A DNA stretch of 64,000 nucleotides from a virus: the IMG/VR virus record IMGVR_UViG_3300027782_000027, positions 62,001 through 126,000 of that record; one strand, 5' to 3'. Below are positions 41,309-49,635 of the stretch, piece after piece (the first letter of the stretch is position 1; the number at the start of each line of letters is the position of its first letter). Made by a program: the position numbers and the translations under genes. The notes beneath the pieces were generated by a model that was not told the DNA's origin, did not search any database, and saw only the letters and a list, made by a program, of their open reading frames with translations.

Positions 41309-44089
41309 ATGATATCAAACGAAGAAATTGAAAATTTCCTTCAGGGAAATGATGACGAAAAATATATCGTCAGTGTTGAATACGATTACGTCAAAGATTG
41401 TGTTTGGAAAATTCTTGAACACCCAATTCACGGAAAACAAATTAAAAAAGATACCTTCATCCCATTTGCTTGGGTAGGTGACTTACGTGGATTAAACTTT
41501 TATAAATCCTCAAAAGCATTACAGAAAGAAGCAATGACAAAACATAAAATTGTCATTGAGAAATTAAGAACAGATGGTAATGAACGATTAGAAAAAGGTT
41601 TAACTTTTATGGTTAAGTCTTTAAACGGATATCGTTCACTCATTCAGTTTTTTAGAGATGGTGGTGTTGACCCATGGGGTGAAACAACTAAAGGATTGGT
41701 ATTAATATTACCACCTGTTGAACAATTTTTGGTAACCAAAGAGAAACGATTATTCAAAGGATTTGATGACTACAATAGTATCACAAGATTTGTATTTGAC
41801 TTAGAGACGACTGCATTAGAACCAAAGGATGGTCGTATATTCATGATAGGGATGAAAACCAATAAAGGTTTTAGTCAGGTAATTGAGTGTTCAGATGAAG
41901 ACCAAGAAAGAGAAGGTATCATTAAATTTTTTAATACCATAGATGAACTTAAACCAAGTATTATCGCGTCATACAACGGATTTAACTTTGACTGGTTATG
42001 GATTTTTGAAAGAGCCAAAGCCTTAAAATTAGATATTAAAAAAATTGCCAAGACATTAAATCCAATCAACCCAATCAAACAATCTGAAAGTATGTTGAAA
42101 TTGGCAAACGAGGTTGAAAGATTTAATCAGACATCCATGTGGGGTTATAACGTTATTGACACGTTACATGCCGTTAGAAGAGCTCAGGCAATCAATTCAT
42201 CCATCAAATCAGCCGGTTTGAAGTATATTACCCAATACATTAAGGCAGAATCACCTGACCGTGTTTATATTGACCACACAGACATTGGTTCATTTTACTC
42301 AAAGAAAGAAGATTTTTGGTTAAATATACAAAACGGAAAATATAAGAAAGTGGGTGTTGACCCAAAGATTGATGACGCTTGTTCCAAACACTCAAGTATC
42401 TACATTAAGACAACAGGTGATGACTTGGTTGAACGATACCTTGACGATGACTTAGAAGAAACTTTAACGGTTGACGAAGAATTTAACCAAGGTTCATTCC
42501 TACTCGCATCTTTAGTTCCCACAACATATGAAAGAGTTTCAACAATGGGAACGGCAACATTATGGGAAATCCAAATGAGAGCTTGGTCATATAAGAACAT
42601 GTTGGCAATTCCTAAAAAGAATGAAAAAACAGAATTTGTAGGAGGCTTATCACGATTACTTAAAGTAGGATTTTCAACTGATGTATTGAAACTTGACTTC
42701 TCGTCACTTTATCCTTCAATTCAACTTGAACACGATGTATTCCCAACTTGTGATATTACAGGGGCGATGAAGGGTATGTTAAATTACTTCCGTAATACTC
42801 GTATCAAATATAAAAACTTGGCAAAAGAATATCAGGATATTGATAAAAAGCAAGCAACATCATTTGACAGAAAACAATTACCAATTAAGATTTTTATTAA
42901 CTCCATGTTTGGAGCTCTATCGGCTCCACAAGTATTTCACTGGGGTGACATGTATATGGGTGAACAGATTACCTGTACAGGACGACAATACCTTCGTCAG
43001 ATGTTACGTTTCTTTATGAAGAGAGGATATGTTGCGTTAGTGTGTGATACGGATGGTATGAACTTCTCATTACCTGAAGGTGGTGTAGACGATAGAAGAT
43101 ATATCGGTAAGGGAAAGAATTGGTTAGTTAAAGAGGGTAAAGAATATAAAGGATATGATGCCGATGTTGCCGAGTTTAACGATATGTTTATGAAAGGAGC
43201 CATGGGGTTAGATTGTGATGGGACTTGGAAATCCTGTATGAATATCGCTCGTAAGAACTACGCAACAATGGAACATAATGGTAAGATTAAACTTACAGGT
43301 AACTCAATCAAGAGTAAAAAACTTCCACTTTATATTGAGGACTTCTTGGATAAAGGAATTAAAATGTTATTGGAAGGTAACGGACAAGATTTTGTTGAGT
43401 GGTACTATGAATATTTGGAAATAATCTTTAACCAACAAATCCCTTTAATGAAGATTGCACAAAGAGCAAAAGTAAAACTATCTATTGACGATTACAACAA
43501 ACGTTCAAACGAAAAAACAAAGGCAGGTCATATGATGTCAAGACAAGCCCATATGGAACTTGCAATTCGTGACGGTATTGCGGTAAGTTTGGGTGATGTA
43601 ATATTTTATGTTAATAACGGTCTTAAAGCATCACATGGAGATGTTCAAAAGGTAAATGAAAAAATGTCTAAGCAAGAAAAAGACCAGTATAGTTTATTTC
43701 ATGGTAAAGAACCTGTGTTAGGTTCACACGTCCAACTTAATTGTTATCGTATTGACCCCTCAGATTTAGAGAATAACCCTACTATGACAGGTGAATATAA
43801 CATTGCAAGAGCAGTTGCTACTTTCAACAAACGTATTGAACCATTATTGATTGTGTTTAACGAAGAAATTAGAAATAATTTAATTGTTACTGACCCTAAA
43901 GACAGAGGTTTATTTACCAAAGAACAATGTAGACTAACCAATGGTATTCCTTTTGAATCTGGTGACCAAGATAGTATTGAAGATTTGTTAACTATTACAG
44001 ACCAAGAAATGGTGTATTGGGGTAAACGAGGAATTGACCCTGAATACATTTACGAACTTGCAGAAGAAGGGTGGGAAGAGATGGTATAA
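41309..44089 (+). CDS. 43: DNA polymerase, family B, T4 gp43-like
   Basis: The product has 926 residues (T4 gp43 898). Exonuclease motifs: ExoI FDLETTAL (Asp164, Glu166), ExoII SYNGFNFDWLW (221-231), ExoIII YLDDDLEE (377-384). Polymerase motifs: A KLDFSSLYPSIQLEH (461-475), B KIFINSMFGALSA (527-539) and C VCDTDGMNF (578-586), where the usual DTDS is DTDG. KLTGNSIKSKKLP lies in the thumb-proximal region. It replicates the phage genome with proofreading. The gene stands alone on the plus strand with its own non-late leader and a terminator after it. Confidence 0.96.
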   Translation: MISNEEIENFLQGNDDEKYIVSVEYDYVKDCVWKILEHPIHGKQIKKDTFIPFAWVGDLRGLNFYKSSKALQKEAMTKHKIVIEKLRTDGNERLEKGLTFMVKSLNGYRSLIQFFRDGGVDPWGETTKGLVLILPPVEQFLVTKEKRLFKGFDDYNSITRFVFDLETTALEPKDGRIFMIGMKTNKGFSQVIECSDEDQEREGIIKFFNTIDELKPSIIASYNGFNFDWLWIFERAKALKLDIKKIAKTLNPINPIKQSESMLKLANEVERFNQTSMWGYNVIDTLHAVRRAQAINSSIKSAGLKYITQYIKAESPDRVYIDHTDIGSFYSKKEDFWLNIQNGKYKKVGVDPKIDDACSKHSSIYIKTTGDDLVERYLDDDLEETLTVDEEFNQGSFLLASLVPTTYERVSTMGTATLWEIQMRAWSYKNMLAIPKKNEKTEFVGGLSRLLKVGFSTDVLKLDFSSLYPSIQLEHDVFPTCDITGAMKGMLNYFRNTRIKYKNLAKEYQDIDKKQATSFDRKQLPIKIFINSMFGALSAPQVFHWGDMYMGEQITCTGRQYLRQMLRFFMKRGYVALVCDTDGMNFSLPEGGVDDRRYIGKGKNWLVKEGKEYKGYDADVAEFNDMFMKGAMGLDCDGTWKSCMNIARKNYATMEHNGKIKLTGNSIKSKKLPLYIEDFLDKGIKMLLEGNGQDFVEWYYEYLEIIFNQQIPLMKIAQRAKVKLSIDDYNKRSNEKTKAGHMMSRQAHMELAIRDGIAVSLGDVIFYVNNGLKASHGDVQKVNEKMSKQEKDQYSLFHGKEPVLGSHVQLNCYRIDPSDLENNPTMTGEYNIARAVATFNKRIEPLLIVFNEEIRNNLIVTDPKDRGLFTKEQCRLTNGIPFESGDQDSIEDLLTITDQEMVYWGKRGIDPEYIYELAEEGWEEMV

Positions 44090-44091
44090 TG

Positions 44092-44130
44092 AAAAAAGGA
44101 ATATGTTAAAAATACATATTCCTTTTTTTT
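44092..44130. terminator. Bidirectional Rho-independent terminator
   Basis: AAAAAAGGAATATGT / ACATATTCCTTTTTTTT with a 7-base loop. It serves the polymerase gene on the plus strand and the connector operon on the minus strand. Confidence 0.88.
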
Positions 44131-44464
44131 ATGATTGTTTTAATCCGTCTGAGGAAACTACAAACCATGAACCAAATGCATAATATAGTTCAACACAAGC
44201 GCCTTTTTCAATATTAATTTCACTATACTCTTCATCAATCAAACCTTCAATGGGTTTGATTTTTGTATTTGTAAGTGCTTTAACAATTACGTGGTCAGTA
44301 TTGTTATGATTTAAAATGATTTTAATTTCATCTAATTCTTTTGTAATAACTACTGATTCTCCTTCTGTTGTATAACTTTCATCTGAAACCATACATACTT
44401 CAGATGTTGTTAAAACTTGGTTCCCGATAACACGTCTCATCGGAATTGATTTTTGTATACTCAT
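44129..44464 (-). CDS. Small beta-rich protein, possibly virion-associated
   Basis: The product has 111 residues, probably all beta (VCMVSDESYTTEGESVVITK, IKIILNHNNTDHVIVKALTN, GACVELYYAFGSWFVVSSDG). The ending resembles small surface or decoration proteins seen next to virion genes, but I cannot name a family. It follows the connector-like gene by 4 bases and ends at the bidirectional terminator. Confidence 0.55.
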   Translation of the reverse strand: MSIQKSIPMRRVIGNQVLTTSEVCMVSDESYTTEGESVVITKELDEIKIILNHNNTDHVIVKALTNTKIKPIEGLIDEEYSEINIEKGACVELYYAFGSWFVVSSDGLKQS

Positions 44465-44468
44465 AAAA

Positions 44469-45599
44469 TTATATTACATACATATTTCTTGGGAACGCTC
44501 TGAACTTCATTTGTTTGTTAAGATTTTCAGCAATTAATGCCTCACGTTCCATTATTTTTTCAGGTCTTAATCTTGTCAATCTACCATCTGCTCCAATTAA
44601 CTCCTCAATCAATTTTGTTTTTTCATCTTTACCCTCAGTGGCTAAAGTAGCGTAATCCATAGTTAATTCAGAGTCAGGTGTCTTTAAGTTTCCTGAATAT
44701 TTTCCTCTAACTTTTGATAATGTTTCTTTACAACTTGCTACAAAATATCTTCTAACCCACTGTTGTGCGGGGTCATTTAAGTCAACCCAACCAATTGAAT
44801 TCATCGGAACATCTGAAGGAAGTTTAATAATATCAGGATTTGCAGCTAAACAAGCATCTCTATCCTGAGGTCCAACATCGTAATACCAATACCATACTTG
44901 GTGATGGTTTAATGATGAACTACCAAAGTCAAATTTACCACCAGGTGTCTGCATTAAATGAATTGCCTTTTTACCATTAGGTAATCCTGTTATTCTATAA
45001 GTTAAATCACCACCAATAATTCTTCTTTGGATATTAATTTCTTGCATTCTTAATAACATATCAAATGCGGATGTCATAAAGTATGAACCCGAACCACCCA
45101 TTTGAGCAAAACCACCAGGTCCACCAATGCCTGTACCACCTAAAGCCCCAAAACTCCATGGGTCAAATAATACATTATTTAACGTTGCCGGTGTAAACCA
45201 TAATAATTCATTGATTTCACGACCTGCGGGTATTTCATAAATCTGTTGGTTTGGAACTAATGTGATATAATCTTTTTTAAGTTCCCAATCACCAAGAGGT
45301 GATGATTGTAAACCAACTATTTTAGAGTATGCCTGAGCATATCTGTTTTCGTAATCTAAACTCTTAGTTACAAATGCTCTTGATAATGATTGTGTATCTA
45401 AATTTAAATTATATAATGAAGTCCATTGTGATTCAATTAACCAATCTTGAACATATTGGGAGTAATCCCCGATAGAAAATTCCAAGATTGAATCCATTTG
45501 TTCATCTTCTAATTCAATTGAACGAATTGGTGCTCCGAGTACGTGTCTAACTTTTGTATATAGTTGACTTCTGTATGGTTCTGCGATTATTGTATTCAT
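44469..45599 (-). CDS. 13: Neck/head-tail connector protein, gp13-like
   Basis: The product has 376 residues. The N-terminus VRHVLGAPIRSIELEDEQMD then ILEFSIGDYSQYVQDWLIES and the C-terminal QQWVRRYFVASCKETLSKVR, GKYSGNLKTPDSELTMDYAT and EEKTKLIEEL-like helix match the pattern of T4-like neck/connector proteins. Residues ~130-180 are a Gly-rich loop (GALGGTGIGGPGGFAQMGGS). It would seal the portal and join the tail. The gp13 label is a family guess; another connector or baseplate role is possible. It has its own late promoter motif. Confidence 0.6.
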   Translation of the reverse strand: MNTIIAEPYRSQLYTKVRHVLGAPIRSIELEDEQMDSILEFSIGDYSQYVQDWLIESQWTSLYNLNLDTQSLSRAFVTKSLDYENRYAQAYSKIVGLQSSPLGDWELKKDYITLVPNQQIYEIPAGREINELLWFTPATLNNVLFDPWSFGALGGTGIGGPGGFAQMGGSGSYFMTSAFDMLLRMQEINIQRRIIGGDLTYRITGLPNGKKAIHLMQTPGGKFDFGSSSLNHHQVWYWYYDVGPQDRDACLAANPDIIKLPSDVPMNSIGWVDLNDPAQQWVRRYFVASCKETLSKVRGKYSGNLKTPDSELTMDYATLATEGKDEKTKLIEELIGADGRLTRLRPEKIMEREALIAENLNKQMKFRAFPRNMYVI

Positions 45600-45615
45600 G
45601 AAGTGATATTTTTAT

Positions 45616-45622
45616 ATAAATA
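45616..45622 (-). promoter_or_regulatory. Putative late promoter (TATTTAT) of the connector gene
   Basis: On the minus strand TTGATATTTATATAAAAATA lies 16 bases before the ATG. The box directly abuts the stop codon region of the SOD gene. Confidence 0.6.
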
Positions 45623-47128
45623 TCAATTCACAGTATAAATTAAATCTTGTGTTGGGATTTTAAACATACTTGAACTAAAAGCGACAGTTTTGTTTTTAAA
45701 AATATAAACTTCTTTATTAATATTTGAGAAAATTAATAAGTCGGTATTAAACTTTTTGACAAAACCTTTAATTTTAATATTATAGAAACCGTCAATTACT
45801 TCCATACTTAAAATTGGTTTAACTTGAGCGTTTTGTATTTTGTTATCAAAATTCACTGTTAAATCAGTTCCCGCAAAATCTTCTTTTGAACCTAAACTAC
45901 CAACTACAACTGCAGTTCCTTCACCAAATTCTTGATTGATTTTTTTTGCGACATACTCCTCAAGTTGACCACCTTTGTCATGTGTTCTTTTTAAAAGTTT
46001 CATAATCTTATCAAGAGTTTTAGACCCTTTAAAAATTCTTTCACCAAAAAACTCCATATAAGAACAAAATTTATTTATTTCTTCTACTTGTTGTAAAGGT
46101 GTTACCCCAATAAAATTTAATGTGGGTTTATTTAGTTTCGTAAGGACTGCGTTTAAATCATCAACTAAAATCTTAAACCCAATATAATTTGTATTTAATT
46201 TATTAATTACTGAACGACCTGGTTGTTCTAAGTCGTAAATACCTGAAGATGAACCTTCGGAGTGTTGATTGTTTTCATGCCACTTATCAGACAAAACCGT
46301 TTTCAACGTATTATCAATACATCGTCTGTAAGTCCAAAGAACATTTTTGTTGTTACTAAAAATATCTGAGTAATCCGACACGTTTTCGTATAACAGTTTT
46401 TTTGGTGAAGTTGATTCGTTCAATTTTTTTTCAGTTTTTGATTTGTATAACTCATTAACAAATTCCCAGTTGATTACTTCCCAAAAATTTTCAATATATT
46501 CGTCTCTTTTGTTTTGGTATTTTAAATAATATGCGTGTTCCCATAAATCCAAACCTAACAACGGAAAACCACCTTGATTAATTATATTCATAAGTGGGTT
46601 GTCTTGATTTGAGGTGGACATTACTTTTAATCTACCTGTATCGGTTAGAACTAACCAACACCATCCTGAACCAAATCGTTTTTTTGATATTTCTTCAAAT
46701 TTAGTTTTGAAATTACGATACGTCCCAAATTGTTTAACAATTTTTTCAAACACTTCACCACTTGGTTTTTGCGGTGTGGGTGATAACATCTTCCAAAACA
46801 ATGCGTGGTTAAATGCTCCACCTGCGTTATTTCTTATTGTTGTATTATACTTTGATATCTGTTTAACAATATTCTCCAATTCAACATCACCATAATCTTT
46901 TTTACGAAGAGCTGAATTTAATTTTTTAACATACCCCTTGTAATGTTTTTGATAATGAAATTTCATTGTCTCAGGGTCAATAAATCTTCTTAACGATGCG
47001 TATCCATACGGTAGTTTATCAATACCAATGGTTTTCATTTCATTAATAAAAAATTTGGTTTCAGGTTGAGTTTCCTCACCTAACAAACGACTAACTAATG
47101 ACTCTGATACTATATTTAACGATTTCAT
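45623..47128 (-). CDS. Mn/Fe superoxide dismutase fused to a PD-(D/E)xK-like domain
   Basis: The product has 501 residues. Residues ~35-230 are a complete Fe/Mn SOD. The metal ligands are His58 (FHYQKH), His108 (FNHALFW), Asp194 and His198 (LDLWEHAYY); Tyr66 is retained; and NNAGGAF plus Gln175 in STSNQDNPLM point to the Mn-type or cambialistic subclass. Residues ~230-380 are helical and unrecognised. Residues ~385-501 look like a restriction-endonuclease fold: GGQLEEYVAKKI, then GTDLTVNF (Asp422) and AQVK (Gln435-Lys437). The first 18 residues end in LLGE, an (L/I)xE site, so packaging in the head is possible. Its start lies 5 bases after a late motif. Confidence 0.82.
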   Translation of the reverse strand: MKSLNIVSESLVSRLLGEETQPETKFFINEMKTIGIDKLPYGYASLRRFIDPETMKFHYQKHYKGYVKKLNSALRKKDYGDVELENIVKQISKYNTTIRNNAGGAFNHALFWKMLSPTPQKPSGEVFEKIVKQFGTYRNFKTKFEEISKKRFGSGWCWLVLTDTGRLKVMSTSNQDNPLMNIINQGGFPLLGLDLWEHAYYLKYQNKRDEYIENFWEVINWEFVNELYKSKTEKKLNESTSPKKLLYENVSDYSDIFSNNKNVLWTYRRCIDNTLKTVLSDKWHENNQHSEGSSSGIYDLEQPGRSVINKLNTNYIGFKILVDDLNAVLTKLNKPTLNFIGVTPLQQVEEINKFCSYMEFFGERIFKGSKTLDKIMKLLKRTHDKGGQLEEYVAKKINQEFGEGTAVVVGSLGSKEDFAGTDLTVNFDNKIQNAQVKPILSMEVIDGFYNIKIKGFVKKFNTDLLIFSNINKEVYIFKNKTVAFSSSMFKIPTQDLIYTVN

Positions 47129-47133
47129 TAATT

Positions 47134-47140
47134 ATAAATA
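47134..47140 (-). promoter_or_regulatory. Putative late promoter (TATTTAT) of the SOD fusion gene
   Basis: On the minus strand AAGTATTTAT-AATTA-ATG; only 5 bases separate the box from the start codon. Confidence 0.55.
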
Positions 47141-47141
47141 C

Positions 47142-48902
47142 TTACTTACTATTGATTTCGTTAAGTATTTGTTCAACAATATCTACAGAACTTTCGTCAA
47201 TATCACCCATAACCGTACCAATTATCTGTTTCTTCCTTGTAAGAATATCATAAATAACTCCTTCAATAGAGTTATCAAATAATGGATAGTATATTGAAAC
47301 TGAATTTTTTTGTCCATATCTATACGCTCGGTCTTCGGCTTGAGCATGTTCAGCGGGTACAAACGATAAGTCATTCATAATAACGGCCTCACCAGCGGTA
47401 AGTGTCAATCCAACCCCCGCAGCTTTCATGTTACCACAAAAAACTTGTATTTTATCACTCTCTTGGAACTTGTCAACCGCATCCTGTCTTGCGGGTTTTG
47501 ATGTTGACCCATCTAAATAAACAGACTTCTTACCAAAATGTTCGTGTATCTTTTTTAAAGGTTCAGTGAAGTTACTGAAGATAATAACTTTTTTACCCTG
47601 TTCAATAATGTTCTCAGCAAGTTCAATTGTTATAGATATTTTTTCTTCAGCAATTACCTGTCTTACTTTCATAAGTTTTGAAAACTGAACTGAGAGAGAC
47701 CTTGACTCATCTTGTCTATTATTATACCAATCATAATACTCACCCATCAACCCTTCATACAATCTTGATTTTAAACGAAGATAAACAGGTGTGATAATTT
47801 TTTCAGGTAAATCTAAAACTTCAGTCTTTAATCTTCTTAATATTTGACGTGAAGTTCTTTCTCTTAATTCTTCTAAATTAGATGCTCCTGTCACATTCCA
47901 AATCTTTTTACCACCAACTCTAAACTGATACCCACCACAATATCTAATTGCATATGCTTGCCAGTTTTGACTCACAGGACTATCAATAAGTTTTAAGATA
48001 TTATAATAATTCATGGGACGAGAAGTCATTGGTGTCCCCGTTAATAACCAAAGTTTTTTAATGTTTTTGGTTACATCCATTATAATCTTTGTTCTTTGAG
48101 CCTGAGCATTTGAAACATAATGGGCTTCATCAATAATAACCAAATCAAATTTTGAATTAAGAATTGTTGAACCATTTTTATCTTTTGGGTCGTGAAAGTT
48201 TTTCAGGATATCGTAATTTACAATTACGTAATCCGACAATTCAAACTTTTTACCTTCACAGATATAAACTGATTTGTCGGTATAGTTTTTAATTTCTCTT
48301 TCCCAATTTATTTTAAGAGATGCCGGACATATGATTAAAATTCTATTTGTACCGCTTTCTAATGAAGCAATCACCGCAGAAGTGGTCTTACCAAGTCCCA
48401 TGTCATCCGCCAAAATGAACTTATCGTTCTTTAATAATTTTTCTATCGCTTCTTTTTGATGAGCAAGTGGTGGTCGGTTTTCATATTTTGTATAATCAAC
48501 ATCAACCAAGTTTTCGGTGTATTGTTTAATAACCGCAGCTCTCGGTATCCAAAAATCATGGATAGTCTCTCCACTAAAAATTTTACCCCAAATGTGATAT
48601 GACTTATCTTTTTCAACTAAAATTTTTTCAACGTATATTTTATCAGGTTCCTTAATAAAAGGATTGTCAGCAACAAGTTTTTGTGAAAAGTATGAATCAA
48701 TCTCAACCCATTTTTTAGCAACTTTTGGAACTACTGAATTGTAGTCAATAACATAATCACATTGAGCTCTTGTTGGAAGATACTTTTTATTTGAATCAAT
48801 CTGTTTTTTTAATTTGAGGATATAGTTATTTGACCCCTGATAATTTTCAAGAATAGATATTGCTTGTTGTTCAATACTTAAATGTCCTGTAGAAGTTGTC
48901 AA
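47142..48902 (-). CDS. SNF2-family helicase-like ATPase
   Basis: The product has 586 residues. Motif I is LADDMGLGKTTSAVIA (165-180), motif Ia ILIICPASLKINWERE, motif II VIIDEAHYVSNAQAQ (DEAH 258-261), motif III WLLTGTPMTSRP, and motif VI GLTLTAGEAVIMNDLSFVPA then AEDRAYRYGQ. The N-terminal ~140 residues are a small separate domain. It resembles SMARCAL1/UvsW-like branch-migration or fork-remodelling enzymes. The frame has no usable ATG: the start is taken as TTG at 48900-48902 (MTTSTGHLSI), so low translation may be intended. It is divergent from the late gene at 48960. Confidence 0.88.
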   Translation of the reverse strand: MTTSTGHLSIEQQAISILENYQGSNNYILKLKKQIDSNKKYLPTRAQCDYVIDYNSVVPKVAKKWVEIDSYFSQKLVADNPFIKEPDKIYVEKILVEKDKSYHIWGKIFSGETIHDFWIPRAAVIKQYTENLVDVDYTKYENRPPLAHQKEAIEKLLKNDKFILADDMGLGKTTSAVIASLESGTNRILIICPASLKINWEREIKNYTDKSVYICEGKKFELSDYVIVNYDILKNFHDPKDKNGSTILNSKFDLVIIDEAHYVSNAQAQRTKIIMDVTKNIKKLWLLTGTPMTSRPMNYYNILKLIDSPVSQNWQAYAIRYCGGYQFRVGGKKIWNVTGASNLEELRERTSRQILRRLKTEVLDLPEKIITPVYLRLKSRLYEGLMGEYYDWYNNRQDESRSLSVQFSKLMKVRQVIAEEKISITIELAENIIEQGKKVIIFSNFTEPLKKIHEHFGKKSVYLDGSTSKPARQDAVDKFQESDKIQVFCGNMKAAGVGLTLTAGEAVIMNDLSFVPAEHAQAEDRAYRYGQKNSVSIYYPLFDNSIEGVIYDILTRKKQIIGTVMGDIDESSVDIVEQILNEINSK

Positions 48903-48948
48903 ATTATTTTAATTAACTATACAACTATAATAATAATCAAAAAAGAAA

Positions 48949-48955
48949 TATTTAT
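48949..48955 (+). promoter_or_regulatory. Putative late promoter (TATTTAT), 4 bases from the start codon
   Basis: TATTTAT-CAAT-ATG. It decides the start at 48960 over an upstream in-frame ATG at 48882. Confidence 0.6.
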
Positions 48956-48959
48956 CAAT

Positions 48960-49475
48960 ATGTCAAATAGAATAGTTCCAATAACAAGGTTAGGTAAATT
49001 TTTCGGTGCGGAAGATTATAATTTAGATATTAGTATGGGAAGAGAATGGTTAGAAGGCGATATGAACTTCACTCTTGTACTATATCGTATTGACAAACAG
49101 AAGACAAATGTTGATGATGTGTATGGTGAAGCCTCCGTTGATGGTGTTAAATTTTTACCACCTATTGAGTTTAAAGCTTATCTACAAATTGTTGCCCCTG
49201 AAAATAAATTTCTTGGGACAAGTAAGATTAATCAAATGGAGCCGGGTAATGCTAGAATTTCGGTTTATCAAAAACATTTAGATGAATTGGAAATTGACAT
49301 TGAATATGGTGATTATATTGGGTATTACGAAACTGAAACTCAAGTAAGATATTATGTAGTTAATAATGATGGTCGTGTTGTTTCAGATAACAAACACACG
49401 TACGCAGGATATAAACCATTTTATAGAACAATAAACGCATCTCCTGTAATGGAAAACGAATTTAGAGGATTATAA
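48960..49475 (+). CDS. Probable head completion/neck protein
   Basis: The product has 171 residues from the ATG at 48960. The longer reading from 48882 would run through the divergent promoter region and adds an unlikely Ile-rich stretch. The C-terminal half, LDELEIDIEYGDYIGYYETE, VRYYVVNNDGRVVSDNKHTY and GYKPFYRTINASPVMENEFR, recalls beta-barrel head-closure/neck proteins of T4-like phages (gp14 position). The assignment is by position, before the gp15-like and sheath genes, and by weak pattern. Confidence 0.55.
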   Translation: MSNRIVPITRLGKFFGAEDYNLDISMGREWLEGDMNFTLVLYRIDKQKTNVDDVYGEASVDGVKFLPPIEFKAYLQIVAPENKFLGTSKINQMEPGNARISVYQKHLDELEIDIEYGDYIGYYETETQVRYYVVNNDGRVVSDNKHTYAGYKPFYRTINASPVMENEFRGL

Positions 49476-49476
49476 A

Positions 49477-49635
49477 ATGAAAATTATTATTTCTAAAAAA
49501 CAATTGAAAATGATTGTTAAATCAATAGAAGATGGTCGGGTAATTTGTGATTGTGGTTGGTCTTGGGACTTATCTGACGGAGGAAATGACCCATATATTT
49601 GTCATAAATGTGGTAATGATAATGAAGAAAAATAA
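49477..49635 (+). CDS. Small zinc-ribbon protein
   Basis: The product has 52 residues, too short for most gene finders. The ATG at 49477 follows the upstream stop by one base, and its TAA overlaps the next ATG (TAATG at 49633-49637). Cys24, Cys26, Cys42 and Cys45 form CxC-x15-CxxC within VICDCGWSWDLSDGGNDPYI and CHKCGND. I recall the same CGWSW...DGGNDPYxCHKCG ribbon at the ends of many virion-associated phage proteins. Zinc binding is likely; the role is unknown. The operon position suggests a neck or tail-completion partner. Confidence 0.8.
   Translation: MKIIISKKQLKMIVKSIEDGRVICDCGWSWDLSDGGNDPYICHKCGNDNEEK

Noticed and set aside
48882-48959. N-terminal extension of the neck-like protein from an upstream ATG
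   Set aside because: It overlaps the divergent helicase start and the TATTTAT box; the Ile-rich segment looks like translated intergenic DNA.
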